Of a DNA stretch of 64,000 nucleotides, positions 12,201 through 24,400 are shown piece after piece (the stretch's first letter is position 1; each line of letters begins with the position of its first letter). The notes beneath the pieces are model-generated. The model saw nothing but the letters and a program-made list of their open reading frames with translations. It was not told the DNA's origin and did no database searches. The translations under genes and the position numbers were made by a program. Source of the stretch: Ifrita kowaldi (taxonomy: Eukaryota > Chordata > Aves > Passeriformes > Cinclosomatidae). The stretch covers positions 62,216 through 126,215 of the forward strand of contig VZRS01003924.1 of assembly GCA_013398055.1 (NCBI GenBank). The letters run 5' to 3'.

Positions 12201-14222
12201 AACCCACATCTTTCCAAAGGTTATGCTTATGTGGAGTTTGAGAACCCAGATGATGCTGAGAAAGCTCTGAAACACATGGATGGAGGTAGGTACTGACCTG
12301 CAAGGAGCCTGGGGGCTTTTAAAAGCCTTCAGAGCAGATGGATTTGATCAGAAAATGAGTTAGAGGTGATAGGGATGTCTTTGGTGAACTGTTCTAAAAT
12401 ACTATCAGTTTTCAGCCCAAATGGCTTTTGTGAGGTTCAGGACAGATGAAAGAAATCACAGAACTATTAAAACTAATATTTTTTTGAAAACAGTGATAAA
12501 ACTATTTTAAGCTTATATGAAAACTTTTCCAGGTTAACATCTGAACTGCAGTTTGGAGGGATTAGATTAAGAAGTCTAGTAGTTGTGTGGACTTTGTCAG
12601 AATAGCCCGTGAGCAGGGTGTGGAGATAGCACCGTGTACTGATCCCACTTTGGTTGCTTGTGTCAAAGCTGTGAGTTGCAGTAGTATGATGTGTTTATGT
12701 TATTGTGGAAAAACACTTACTTCTCCCTGTTTCTGTGTTTCCCTAAAAAGGCCAGATTGATGGTCAGGAGATCACGGCCACTGCTGTGCTGGCACCACGG
12801 CCTCGGCCACCTCCCAGACGCTTCAGCCCCCCCAGGAGGATGCTGCCGCCGCCGCCGATGTGGCGCAGGTCACCCCCTCGCATGAGGAGGAGGTGAGAGC
12901 TGGGACAATGCTTTTCTTTCTCAGTAGCAACTCATTATCGCTGAAAGACCTGACATGGGGACAATCCTGTTGGACTTGACTTTCCCCCGCGAAGTGACAG
13001 TGGCGCATTTTGGGCATCGGTTGAGCCTGGGTTGCAGTTCCTAACTCCTTAGCTCCAGGGTGCCTGCTCTGGTCTGCACCTCTGAGCACAGTCTCCGGGA
13101 AAGGTCACGTCCTTCCAGCATGTTCCCTGGAGCCCCTTCTGCATAAAGGCTTCAAGGTGAAGTGGGAACAGACTCTGGCTGACAGAACACTTGTGGCAGG
13201 CTGTGCCAGCTTCTTGTTTTTCAGAAGCCCTTGTAACTCCCTCCCTTATTTCTGAATGGGCACATGACCAAAAAGCAGTCCTGTGTCAGGTGAATGGAGT
13301 ACACTGGCGCCAAGGTGTGATTTGACAGTTGTGTGACTTGGAGCTGCCTGATTGTGCTTAGATAAGTTGTTCTGAGTCTTCAGTGTTTACATGTCTTCAA
13401 AATGCCTTGTCAGCCGTAACTTGATTGCTGAACTACTTTGAGCCACCGGTTTAAAAATGAGCAGTAGTTACTGTGGCACAAGACCCAGGAGGCTTCTTGG
13501 TCCTCCTTTAAATACACCTTTTGCTGCAGTCTCACAGATGCAGGTTTGCCATTCCTTCTTTTGTTATCTTTCCTACTCCAACTTTTGCTATCCTGTTAAA
13601 GCTCTGTTAGTATTCTCTGCCTGGAACCTCTGTGTCATAGCAGTAGCTGTACTGTTATGACTGTTGATTGTTGTACTGAGAAGCTTGAAGCTAAACCACT
13701 TCTTAAGTGAGCTTCCTCTAAGGAACCTCCTTGTAATTTGAAAGGGTTTGGATAAATCCTTCCCCTGAATATCACCGTTTCGGGAGTCAAAGATGACTTC
13801 AGGTGTAGGAGGATCTGATGTAGGATCTAAGCTCATATTGCTTGAGGAGGAAGAGGAACAGTTTCTTGCCTGTTGTTCAGGTATTAATCATTTTTTCTGG
13901 TTCCTGAAGCAGAGGCAGGATAGCCAGCATATTCCTGCTGTGTAGTCAGTCCTCTCTGGAGCGGTCTCTGTTCTGCTCAAGCTCTTTTCCCATGGTGTGT
14001 GAGGGATTTTGGCAGGAGGCAGGGAAGTGTTTTTACAAAGTTGGCAGTTGAGCTGACCAATTACTTGCGCCTGTTGCTTGTCTCCTGATATAAGCTTTCT
14101 GCTCCTCCCGTGCCAGGTCCCGGTCTCCTCGGCGCAGATCCCCTGTTCGCCGGCGATCCCGATCCCGGTCTCCCGGACGAAGGCGCCATCGCAGCCGCTC
14201 CAGCTCAAACTCCTCAAGATAA
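6006..14222 (+). CDS. RNPS1: RNPS1, RNA-binding protein with serine-rich domain 1 (complete, short isoform)
   Basis: Nuclear splicing and mRNP factor. In the known family it joins ASAP/PSAP complexes with SAP18 and ACIN1 or PNN, binds at the exon junction complex, and influences splicing and nonsense-mediated decay. Joined exons: 6006-6007, 9735-9890, 10164-10355, 11507-11609, 12132-12285, 12751-12892, 14117-14222. The product is about 284 residues. In order it has a charged K/R/D/E N-terminus (1-45), a serine-rich tract (about 46-108), a basic KSKPPKRDEKERKRR linker (117-131), one RRM (139-219; RNP2 VHVGRL at 140-145, RNP1 KGYAYVEF at 180-187), and a proline/RS-rich tail ending RSRSSSNSSR. 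The start codon is formed by splicing: AT at the end of exon 1 plus G at 9735 gives MAPSPTKRK, as in the known shorter mammalian isoform. The sequence is almost identical to the human protein. All splice sites are GT-AG. Confidence 0.97.
6815..7130 (+). mobile_element. CR1 LINE 3' fragment in RNPS1 intron 1
   Basis: CR1 3' consensus words are visible: AGTTGCACTTGGGAGGTTTAGG, GGACATTAGGAAGAATTTCTTC, and a terminal GATTCTGTGATTCTATT. Same strand as RNPS1, 5'-truncated and moderately diverged. Confidence 0.85.
7345..7697 (+). mobile_element. Second CR1 LINE 3' fragment in RNPS1 intron 1
   Basis: This shows another CR1 subfamily type: AGAAATTCTTCCCTGTGAGGG, then GGTGAGGCCCTGGCACAGG, then GAAGGTGTCCCTGCCC, ending CAGTCTGTGATTCTGTT. 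It lies about 200 bases after the previous CR1 copy on the same strand. The differing subfamily words indicate a separate insertion. Confidence 0.85.
9327..9393 (+). pseudogene. RNPS1: Probable decayed RNPS1 exon for the longer N-terminus
   Basis: The longer vertebrate RNPS1 isoform has extra N-terminal residues containing GVKKKSLLGVK followed by ENNKKSSTR. Here GGATTGAAAAAGAAGAGT at 9340-9357 reads GLKKKS. After a change of frame, 9369-9392 reads QNNKTSST and runs to an AA/GTAATC donor-like site. No in-frame ATG precedes the first part, and the two parts are in different frames. The exon therefore appears unable to encode the long isoform, consistent with the split start codon used upstream. 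Sequencing error or chance similarity cannot be fully excluded. Confidence 0.5.
9735..9890 (+). CDS. RNPS1: RNPS1 coding exon 2 (charged N-terminus)
   Basis: Begins after TTGTTGAAG and ends ...AGTACCAG before GTGGGT. It encodes APSPTKRKDRSEEKSKD..., then EKDRGRDKTRKRRSASSG, matching the family closely. The first base completes the split start codon, and the last two bases (AG) are completed by A at 10164. Confidence 0.95.
10164..10355 (+). CDS. RNPS1: RNPS1 coding exon 3 (serine-rich domain)
   Basis: Follows a clear polypyrimidine tract and CAG. It encodes the serine-rich region (runs of SSS with interspersed R, G and T), then SPSRRRHDNRRRSRSK. The donor is GTGAGT. A minus-strand glutamate/leucine-rich frame over the same bases is only the antisense shadow of the serine codons. 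Confidence 0.97.
11507..11609 (+). CDS. RNPS1: RNPS1 coding exon 4 (basic linker and RNP2)
   Basis: Encodes SKPPKRDEKERKRRSPSPRP and then TKVHVGRLTRNVTK, the start of the RRM including RNP2. Relative to the usual VHIGRL it carries a conservative I-to-V change. The acceptor is AATCAG and the donor GTAATG. Confidence 0.97.
12132..12285 (+). CDS. RNPS1: RNPS1 coding exon 5 (RRM core)
   Basis: Encodes DHIMEIFSTYGKIKMIDMPV and, further on, SKGYAYVEFENPDDAEKALK with RNP1 (KGYAYVEF). The acceptor is TTTCTCTGCAG and the donor GTAGGT. The phase leaves one base (G) for the next exon. Confidence 0.98.
12751..12892 (+). CDS. RNPS1: RNPS1 coding exon 6 (end of RRM, proline/arginine-rich)
   Basis: Encodes QIDGQEITATAVLAPRPRPP and continues into FSPPRRMLPPPPMWRRSPPR. 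The acceptor is CCTAAAAAG and the donor GTGAGA. The commonly seen APWPRP reads APRPRP here, a single-residue difference. Confidence 0.97.
14117..14222 (+). CDS. RNPS1: RNPS1 last coding exon (RS-rich tail)
   Basis: Encodes the C-terminal arginine/serine tail (SRSPRRRSPVRRRSRSPGRR and onward to RSRSSSNSSR), ending with TAA at 14220-14222. The acceptor is GTGCCAG. The tail matches the family and shows no truncation. Confidence 0.97.
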
Positions 14223-15192
14223 AGCAAAAGGACTGGACAGCTTTTTACTTTTTAACTTAAATCCCATCAGATGGAATATTGTACCTTTTTTTTATAATGA
14301 GTCTGGGTGAGGAGGAGTGAGAGATAATCCTGGCAGCGAAGACAACATAAGAGGAGAGAGCACCAGTTCCTGGCCAGTAACCTTTGCTGTGAGGCTTCTG
14401 GATTCCTGGCATTGAATTGAAATTATTTAAAAATGGCTTTGATTTTAAAGGCTGTAAAAACATCTTTTCCAGATAGAGGGAAGGAAAGATGTTTCAGCCT
14501 CTGTTTCTCCAGTTAGCAGCTGCTGCTTGGTGATTGTAAACGCTTAGCACGCTGTACAGACCAGCATGTAAATTTTGAGCTAGTTAGAACCCCAGTGAGT
14601 AAGACAGTGAGCCACATACCTTGATCTCCAGGTGCCAGCACAGGATTTTTCAGGGCAGCTGGAGCCCAGACCTGCCTGAGACTTAATTCAGTACAGAATT
14701 GTTGCTTATTCCATCCAGTTCCCCATGATGATTAGTTTCTGCAGAGTAAGCTCTTCTTTAATGCTTACACCAGGCAATAACCACAGAAACAATGGTCCAG
14801 CCCGGTGAGCATGACACTATAGAGAAGAAGCTGGAAATCCTAAGAAGTGTCCTGTAGCTGCCCCCTTAAGTGATTTCTTTCACCTTTTCATTGAGGGTGT
14901 TGGTAAAAACTTCCTACTCAGCCCACAGTGAAACAGTGTGAGCGCTTTTACAAATCCCGCATGAGCTACTGGGCACCAATCTGCTGGAAACTGCAAGGCA
15001 GAGAGGGAGGCTTGAAGCCACGATGCTGGAACTGGGGTTCACACCGGGAGAGGCAAAGAATTTACCACCTGTTGTACAGTCAATACTATACAGATTTTTT
15101 TTGTTTGGTATAACTTTGAATCCTTTCGGGCCATGTTGTGTTTGTACTTGTGTAGGACAAGCAGTTACGAATAAAGCAGTAGGGTTGAGAGC
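14223..15192 (+). other. RNPS1: RNPS1 3' UTR with poly(A) signal
   Basis: Non-coding sequence follows the TAA. The only canonical AATAAA positioned as an end signal is at 15170-15175, so cleavage is expected near 15190. This is just before the CpG island that serves as the TELO2 promoter. Confidence 0.75.
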
Positions 15193-15480
15193 AGCCGTCC
15201 TGCCTCGCTGGGCGCAAGGGGGGTGTGCGGGAAAGCAGCGCCGTGCGTGCGGGGCGGGGCCGCTGCCCCTTTAAGGGGGCGGTGCTTGTGTCCCCGCTTC
15301 CGTGGGCCGGCGCCGCTCATTGGCTGCCGCCCAGGGCGGGCGGAAGCGGGGCCGCCGGGCGCTCCCCTNGCGCCTGCTGCGGCGCGACCCGAGGGCGTGT
15401 GGCAGCGCTGCTTCCTGGAAGGCCCGCCCGGCCTTGTCCTCTGCGTCTTGCTGGAGGCCCTCGGCTCCGTGGGGTCAGTC
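15193..15480 (+). promoter_or_regulatory. TELO2: CpG-island promoter of TELO2
   Basis: CpG-dense, starting immediately after the RNPS1 poly(A) signal. GC boxes occur at 15251-15260 (GGGGCGGGGC) and about 15275-15283, with an inverted CCAAT box (ATTGG) at 15319-15323. No TATA box is seen. The single N at 15369 interrupts the island and probably stands for a longer stretch of missing GC-rich sequence, including the TELO2 start codon. Confidence 0.8.
15370..15473 (+). CDS. TELO2: TELO2 exon fragment after the gap
   Basis: Reads EGVWQRCFLEGPPGLVLCVL, then LEALGSVG, matching the family segment ELWASFFLEGP...LVLMETIEGAAG. It runs unbroken up to the N at 15369, so its true 5' boundary is unknown. 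The donor is GTCAGT, and two bases (GG) carry over to the next exon. Confidence 0.85.
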
Positions 15481-18400
15481 CGGCTTCCCCGGGCAGGCGG
15501 GCTGGGGTTCCCCGGGGCTGGTCTCGGCGCGCAGGAGCGATGGATGTCTGGGGGTGCCTTTCAGCTGGAGTGCGCAGGGGCGCGGAGATGGCGGTGGGTG
15601 CAGGCAGCTCTTGCACTGCCCTGAGTGCCTTCAGACCCCACACGATGCTGTGCGTCCTGCAGAGTCACAGAGGTCTTTCAGTTCGGGTTGTTGAAGGTCC
15701 TGAGTGTTTGGAGCCGAGGAAGCTGCAGATACAAAGAGATTAAAATCGCTTTAATTTTTTTTTTTTTTAATCCAGTGTAACAGAGCAGCGGCGTTTCAGT
15801 GGCGATACCACAACAGAAAAGCTAAAGCACGCACATCTTATTTTTACCATTTAAAAGAGGCAGGAACTTACAGTTATTTTCTTCCAGCCCTGGCCTTGAT
15901 CCGAGGGAGGTCGTTGGGGTTCTGGAGCAGTTCCTGCAGGAGGGCCGGGTATCAGCATTATTGTGGGAGGTCTGTCAGCAGCAAGCACAGGCGGGCTGCC
16001 CAGAGCTGCAGGATGCCCTGCTCAACAAGATCGTGTGTTTGCCCGAGCATGTGAGCAATAAACTCCAGGGGAAAAACCCAGCAGTGTTCTTCCCACAGAC
16101 CTACTTCCCTCTCCTGGGTGGTGCAGTTCTCCAGGTGCTGCAGAAGATCTCCAACTCTCTGCGGGGTAAGGCTGCAGGATGACTGTACTATAGGGTTGCC
16201 TTTTCTGAAGAAATGTTTTGTGCATGAACCTCATAGCTGCTGCTTGAAATGCAGATGATGAGTGTTGCAGAGCCTCACGTTCCTCCTTCAGGCTATCCTA
16301 AAAGCATAAAGTCCCAGGAATGAGGAAAATAGCTGAGGCCTTTTAGAATCCCCTGAAAGCAACAATCCTCCAAGCAATTAAACAGCATCATCTATTGCTA
16401 AAGTTTAGTTGTGGTCACTTGGTGTGTGCTGAAGGAATTGTTTGGGAGATTTGAGTGGTACTGAATGACCAGTGGCATTGCTACATACCATCATGTTAAA
16501 GTGGAACTGAGCTGGTTTAGCCTTCTGCCTGTCACTGTAGATGATACTGAATGCTGGCTTGTGCCTGAAGGCGGGTAGTGGAGGGAGGAGGAGATGATGC
16601 TTGAAGAGAAAAAGTTAATCTGTGTTTTTGGGATACAGCACTTGTGGAAGTCTCTGCACCTCCCCCTGAAGGTTGGTTGGAGGATGCTGGTGACACGCTT
16701 GTTAAAGCTCATGTCTTTTATCCCAGGCGGCCTGGACTGCTCCATCTCTTTTGTTTCTCATGTCCTGGGGAAGGCGTGTGTTCACGGAAGGCAAAGTGAG
16801 TGTTCTACTGTGCTCTTTCGGGGACAGGGAAAGTGTTTTAGTGTATTAGCATGGGAGGATGACCATGATGATGATCAACAGAAGGAGTGGGAGACCAAGG
16901 AGTTAATTTGGAGCTGTTCTGAGTGGGGCTGCACAGGCTGCCCTCTGGTCTCTGAGGCTGCTTAGCTGCGTCTGGTAGATGCTGGTGCTTTTCTGCCAGT
17001 TCATATGAATGGGACCTGTTCTTTCAAAAACTTATGGAGAGAACATCCTCATCAGGATGAGAATCAGGATGGGCAGATTCTCATTCTGCTATTTGGGGCA
17101 TGACTATTGAATGCTCTTTTAGTGTTTTTCATGTCTGAAAGTGTTGTGAATACCAGTGTAGGTCCCTGCCCACATGCAGTAGCCCTCTTGTGGGAGCAGC
17201 CGTCATCTGGTGTTGCTTAGGACTTCGAAGCCACTGAATGCAGTAGTTAACAGGGGTGGGGAAGAAGAAGAAAGATTTTCTGGCTCTTTGCTGCAATGAG
17301 GGATGCTGGCCAGTTCCTTAGGCTGCTTAGGGTGGTTTTTACCAGTCAGTTCTCCAGTTCTTGTTTGAGCATGAACAAAGAGGAGCAATAAAGCTGGGGA
17401 AGGGTCTGAAGCACAAGTCTGATGAGGAGTAGCTGGGGGCGCTCAGTCTGGAGAAAAGGAGGCTCAGGGGGGACCTTCTCACTCCACAGCTCCCTGACGG
17501 GAGGGGGCAGCCAGCTGGGGGCCAGGCTCTGCTCCCAGGGAAGGGGGACAGGACAAGAGGAAATGGCCCCAAACTGTGCCAGGGGAGGTTTAGATTGGAT
17601 ATTGGGGTAAACTTCTTCATGGAAAGGGTGGTCAGGCATTGGACCAGGCTGCCCAGGGTGGTGGTGAAGTCGCTAAATCCCTGGAGGGATTTAAAAGCCA
17701 TGGGGATGTGGCACTTGGGAACATGGTTTAGTGTTGGCCTTGGCAGTGGTGGGTCATAGTTGGACTCGATGGTCTTAGAGAGTTTCTCCAACCTAAGTGA
17801 TTCCATGATTCTATTCTGATTTCTACTGCAGGAACAATTTAGAATTGCAAACTGTATGTTGTATTTTTCATGTTGTGAAGATCTTGAAATTCTCAGGTCA
17901 GTCTCAGATGCCATTGCACCAGTCCTGCCCATCTTGGGTATTTACTGATTTCTCTTCTGCTTCAGAGGAAATTCTGGGAGTTTTGGTGCCCCACCTGACG
18001 GACCTCACCAAGTCAGACTGCATCTGGCAGAGGATATGCTGGCGGTTGGTGGAATGCGTGCCAGACCGCTGGATGGAAGCAGTGGTCCTTGGTTTTGTGC
18101 AGGGAGCACCCGGGTAAGAACTCCGCTTTCTCCCTGATCCACAGCAAAGGCAGGAATTGTCACAAATACTTGCAGAATTGGTCTGTGAACGGTGCTGTGT
18201 TTGTGTAGGTGTTTTTTTACGCTGCCATTTCCTAAAAGACTCAAGAGATAAAGTAGTTGATTTTTGCCTCTCAGGGAGAACCTACACCATTTCTTAAGTA
18301 TCTACATCATGACATGTAGTGGAAAAACAAGTGAAAACATTCTTTGCCCTTACTGGCTCATTGTCTGGGTTTAGAGGTATTCTAGAGACTTGGTTGCAAA

Positions 18401-21400
18401 TAGCTACTCTCAGATTTTCCTGTGATTAGGAGTAGCATGACAGAAATAACATGGATTTCTGATGTTTTGTTGTTGTCTTGTTAGGGCAGATGTCTTGTCC
18501 AGATTGCTGGGGAACTTGGTTGTGAAGAACAAGAAGGCTCAGTTTGTGCTGACACAGAAGATGCTGCTCTTGCAGTATGGCCACACGGTGAGGACTCTGT
18601 GGGGAACGGCAGTGTAGTAGTGCCGCGTTTTCACCAGTGCCAGTGTGGTTTTTAGCTGAGCTCTTACTCTTCCCGAGTAAGGTTTAACTCTTCATTCCAA
18701 AATGAGCCCTGTTTCCCCACCTTTGTGCAGCTGTTCACTGACAGCAGAGTGTAACAGAGAGGGAGTGGTGAACAGTAGCTTTGAAATCATGGGATTCATG
18801 TGGTCTCTCAGGGTTAATGGTGATTAGCAGAACTCCTGTACTCCTGTACTCCTCTGGAACCAAGTGGTTATTTGCACAGAGTTTCAGAATTCTGGGGAGC
18901 TGAAGGCATTCAGTTATCTTAGAATCTGAAAGAAGAGACTGAAACAGCCATGACCCACTCTCAGGGATAAGAATTAGATCAAAGACATGAGATAAGGACT
19001 GATGGGTTTTTTCCTGTGCACATAAGTTTGTCACAAGGTCTTAGGAACTGTTCTGTGGCTCGTGATGCTGTTGTGAGAGATGTTCTTTAGACTTTGTGCG
19101 TTCTGTGTTTGCCTGGGACTGTGCTGGTTTTGTCGGTAAAAATACTGTACTGTATTTCTGTCATGGTTTTCCATGTATTTCATCAGCAACTGCATATGTG
19201 TGTTTGCTTGTTTTGTAAAATTTTCTTACTTTTCTGTCTCTGAATGCTGTCAACCAGTCCCTCAGAATGAAGTTTAATGTAGTAAATAAAAACAGACACT
19301 TGTCATTGCTGGATGACAGCTTTATGTCCAGTTGAAGCAGGAGTTGTGGTTTTCCTTGCAGACGGCAGTGCTGCAGAACCTCCTTGGCTACCTGTCCCTG
19401 GACAGCCTCCGGCGCACCTTGTTGCTCAGAGTAAGGTTCACTGAGTCGCTGATGAGGTGTCTGATAGAGAACATTCTGCTCTCTGTGTGTCTAGGGGTGC
19501 ACAATTTTGGTGCTTCTCAGACTTTCTGGTTGATGTTTGTAAGAGTGAGGGAAGCCCAGCCATATCACAAGTGAACTGTGATAAGTGAATCAAAGCTTTC
19601 TGCACTGCTGGCATTAATTTTTCATATTTAATTGGTAAATTGTCTTCCAAGTAGCAAAACTAGTGAGGCTTGGATTCTGACAGACATCCCATGTCCTCTG
19701 TCCTTCCCCAGCTTCCTGTTTGTTTGGCTGGGCACATAGCAACAAAACGTTGGTGGAGAGTTGTCTGTTTACCAAATGGTTGATGTTTCAGAATCTCTCT
19801 CATGTACATTTTCCTCAGTGGGGATGGCAGATATTTTGCCTCTCTGAGTCAGCAGTGTGATGAAACTTCTGTGAAATCTGTATATCTGGAAATCCCTACC
19901 ATTTTGTCAAATTACTATTTTTTCCACTGTTTACATGTCCTAAAATGATCTGGAAGTACTGACAGTTATCTAAAATTGGACTAAACACAGATAAAACCAT
20001 ATAATACTATAATGGTTTTTGATAATATTACGTATTGCTTTGCATATAATATTTATTAATGAGAAATAAACATCACTTTTAAATTTAAAACCCCATTATA
20101 TTTAACAATATCTTAAAGTAAGGTGCAGTTCTTGGGTGGTCAAACACAGTACGTTTTGGGCCCTGAAATACAACATTTGTATTTTTTTACTCTCTTTGTA
20201 GGGAGAGTAAAAATGTGCTTCAAAAAATTACCTCTGTATAGAAAAGATCCATTTCAGACCAACCTGAGTTCTCTGATTCAGGTGCTGCAGGAGCTGTTGG
20301 AGACCTGGAGCAGCAGCAGTGCTGTGAAACACTCCCCAGCTGAGCAGCAGCTGTACATTAGCAAGGCCATCCTCATCTGCCTCTCCCACTTGAAGGAGCC
20401 TGAAATTGAGAGCTGCAGACAAGGTGAGGCTATGTGAGAAGACGGGCTTAGATTTGTTTAGCAGTGTCCTACTATGAGTAGAAAAATACCTTGTTTTGAT
20501 CTGCAGATAAGCAGAATTGTCCCATTTTCACTTTGGCAAATGGAGTAACCTGCTGGAATCATCTTTAGCATTGATACAATAGAATTCCAAGTGCATAACT
20601 TTAGGTTATGGAATTGAAGAAGGCCTAACCTTGCCCTCTTACCTGAGCAGTGGTTCAAAACCCCTGAAGTTTTGTCACAGGAAGACAAGGACTGACTCTG
20701 GGACTAGTGGGAGGAATGGTGTGATTTGTGATTTATAGGCTTAACCTTGGAGCATGGGTGCAGCTCCAGAGAGGCAGGGAAGGTATCTAAGGGTAAAAAG
20801 CTGTTAGTTTGGTGTCTGACTGTCCACAGGCATTCCTCAGTGTGAGGTGAGCAGCTTAGTCACTGGCATGGGCCTCCAGTTCTGTGCTCACGCAGTGCAT
20901 AGCACACTGGGGTCCTGGCCTAAAGTATCTGTTTCTGTTGCAATAAAAAAAAACGTGTGCAATGTCTAGAATTACTTCGGTGTGTGTGTGTGACTTATGG
21001 GGGATGTGAGGGTTCACTTCAAGACTTGCTCATCTGTTTCATTCTAGAATTAATTGTTCTTTAAGTGAATAAGTGACCTGATACATACTACCAGTTCTGT
21101 AGTTTCATAGTCAGTTTTTTGTCTGACAGCTGTTGAAAAGATGAGTTTTCTGAGATGAAGGAGTCTGCAGTCAAACCAGCAGTAAGCCTGCCTGGTGAAG
21201 CTGGCAACCAGTATTCCCCAAGGGCTGAGAAGTACTTGTGTTGTCTGCCTGTTTGAACTTATCCGAAGTTAGGCAAATAACGGTCTCTATGTGATTGTTG
21301 TACTGGTCAGAACTTGTCCTCAAAACATGACTTTTTTATTTAAGTGACTCTGAAGCGCTCTAAAACCAAACTAAAGATTGACTTGACTTGCCATCCTTTT

Positions 21401-24400
21401 TTCTTTCAGTGAAAACAAAAATATTGCAAATTTAGAATATATTGTAATGTTTTGTTGACTTGGTACACCAGGAAGGGTGTGGGTTTACTGTGCTGGTGCT
21501 GAAGGGCAGCACTGCCACTGGAGAGAGGGAAGTTCAGGGACCCTTTCTGTCCATTATTGGGTGGTGAGTGGGTAAAGCTGCCCTCAGGGAAGCACATAAA
21601 GATGGGTGTTTGTTTCTTCCACTGTTTCAGAATTTCAGACATGCACTATTTGTTGGTTGTTTGTTTCAGAGCTTCTCACAAGCATGATGGAGGGTGTGAA
21701 ATGCCACTTGGACAGCAGTCTGCCACAGCTACGGCGTCTGGGCATGGTGGTGGCAGAGAGCATCAGCTTGAAAATAAACACTGAGGGGCCTGTCCTGAAG
21801 TTTGAGGTGAAGGTTTCAATGAAATTTATGACTGGTGTGCTGGGCTTAGAGGAAGTAAAACTTTAAACCAGATGAACCAGGGCATTATAGCACATTTTTA
21901 TCTGGAAATAAGGAGAGGCAGCCATACCTTCAAAAAGAGAGAATCTGTGTGCAAAAAACAATTGTATAGAAAATGGCCAGGTGGCTGAGAGTTACCTCAG
22001 GAATGCAATCTGCTGGCAGAGGTCGGGACAAACTTGGTAGCAAAAGTTTATCTTATTGCATGAGGGAATCACAATCTGATTCGTGGGAGTTGAGAGGGAA
22101 CTTCAAACCTAAACCAGTGGTGAGCATTCAGTCCCTGACATGGTGGGAAGACTTGTTCTGAGCTGGGATTTTCAAGACTGACATGGAGATATTTGCTGTG
22201 CTCTTTCCAGTAGAATTTATGTGACTTATCTGATTAAATCACATTAATTCTTTAAGAGTCTGCCACATCCCTCCTGTCACATTGCCATTTATTAAATGTT
22301 TGAAAGATGGAAATAACATTCAGACAAAGTGTCATCAGGTACTACTCTTAAATATAAGGACAGAGATTACGTATGCAGCCACTTGCTGCTGTCAGCACAG
22401 GGATTGAACTAGACAGGATTGGTGAGGGTTCATCTGCTCATGATTTAGTCCATGTGCAGTACAAGGATGAAATGTTGAATGCTGGGCATATTAGCAATAA
22501 GTAATAGAGTGCAGCAACAGTTATTCTGAATGTCTAGTATGAAGAAGATGATGAAACAAGAGAATTGAAGTCCCTTCTGGTGCAGACTCCGCCATTCTGT
22601 GTTGTTCCCAGCTCTCCAGATGATGAGTAAGTTATTGCTACCCTTCATGCCATCTTTTTGCCCTTCTCCCTGCCTTTTTCCCATTACGCACAAGAACTAT
22701 GTACAGTATTCAAGGTGTTTTATGTATGCTTAACCATCATAATGCACCACCTTCTTACAGTGTCATTTAATTACATTCATAATTCGATTGGTAGTGTGTA
22801 TTAAAATTGCCTGTTGATAGCTGCATGTGTTGAAATTGGGGTGCAGGGGTCTTGTGTGCCCTTGGGTAGAATCAAATGGGCATTTCTGTTTGCTTCTTGG
22901 AAATCAGGTATTTGTGCTGTATGCCCCTAGCCCATTCACTCGTGACAAAAATCTACTGCATCTGTCACTCTAAAGACTGGCTCTTCAGTGCTCTTAACTT
23001 CCAGAGCATCTGCTGAGGCTCTTTGAAGCACTGTTTGATCAGCAGAGGAATGAAGCACTTTATGTTACTAGCAGATGAAGCTGTCCAGCACTCTGGGGAA
23101 GTACAAAAGATTTATTGCTCCTAATTTAGGGGCATGATCAGCATAGACAGGTGTTAGAGACAGCTTTTGAGAAGCAGAGAAATGAAAGGACAATGCCAAA
23201 GTCCACAGAAATAGATAGACAGAGAAGAAATATTCACAATTATTGTATTCATCCTATTAGCAATTGTTAAAAATGTTTTTTTCTCATTTTGTAGAATCAT
23301 GGAATGATTTGGCTTGGAAGGGACCTTAAAGCCCATTCCATTCCACCCCCTGCCATGGGCAGGGACACCTTCCATTAAGAGCAGGTTGCTCCAAGCCCCA
23401 TCCAACCAGGCCTTGAACTTCCAGGGATGGGACAGCCAGAACTTCTCTGGGCAACCCATGCCAGGGCCTCACCAACATCACAGGGAAGAATTTCTTCCTA
23501 ATATCCAATCTAAACCTACTCTCAGTTCAGTTTTATTCACAGTTTCAAATCTGGTGCAAGTCAATGTCATCTGGTTATTGGAGTCTTTCCTTAGCAGTCC
23601 CAGGTATTGTGCAGGGGAACACAGCAAATTAACCAGTTTAATTTTTTTTATCCATTGCTCTTCTGTTAGAAGATTCTGCTTTTTTCTCCCTTTACTCCGT
23701 TCTCCTTCCCAGTACTTTATTCTTTGTGTCAGCCAAGCTGGGTGTGAAACTACAGCAGAAATAATTATCTGCTTTTCTGTTTAGGCAGCAAGGGTTGGTA
23801 GGGTGGGTAGTTTCTTCCTTGAGAGTAAGGACTTACTGTATCCATTTTAAAACTTCTTGTTCCTCCCAGCAGGAGGGAGAAAGCAGGTGCTGCACTGCCG
23901 TTGGTACCAGAGAGTAATGAGAAACCCCATACAGCAGCCCCTGTGATGCCAGATGAGGAGTTGGATGCTGAGCTTGACAGGTACAGGGCAAGAAGCAGGG
24001 AGGAAATGGAAAATAAATGGCAGATGTGGGGAAAAAGGATCTGTCAGTACCTGCATTTCTTGGCAATTGTTGTGATTTCTGACCTTGTTCAGCTGAGTGG
24101 TTTGCAGCAGAGCAAGGCTTTGCATAGGAAATTCCACTAGTCAATAAATTAGGCAAGGCCTGCATTGTGTGCAACCACTGTATTTGTTCCATTTGATGTA
24201 GATATATATTTCCTGGAAATTGTGGATGTGTTTACCCATTTTAATAGTGAACCTGTTTTATTCTGACACTATAAAGAAATATATCTATATATAGATGCTA
24301 AGATATATACATATATATATATGTGTGTGTATATATATGTATATCGATCTATAATGAAATCTCAAGAGTCAGTTTCTAATCTCTTGGTCAGCTAACTCCT

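Noticed and set aside
15223..15743. Long open frames spanning the TELO2 promoter and first exon fragment
   Set aside because: Only the stretch 15370-15473 in one frame matches TELO2. The rest is promoter or intron sequence read through an N.
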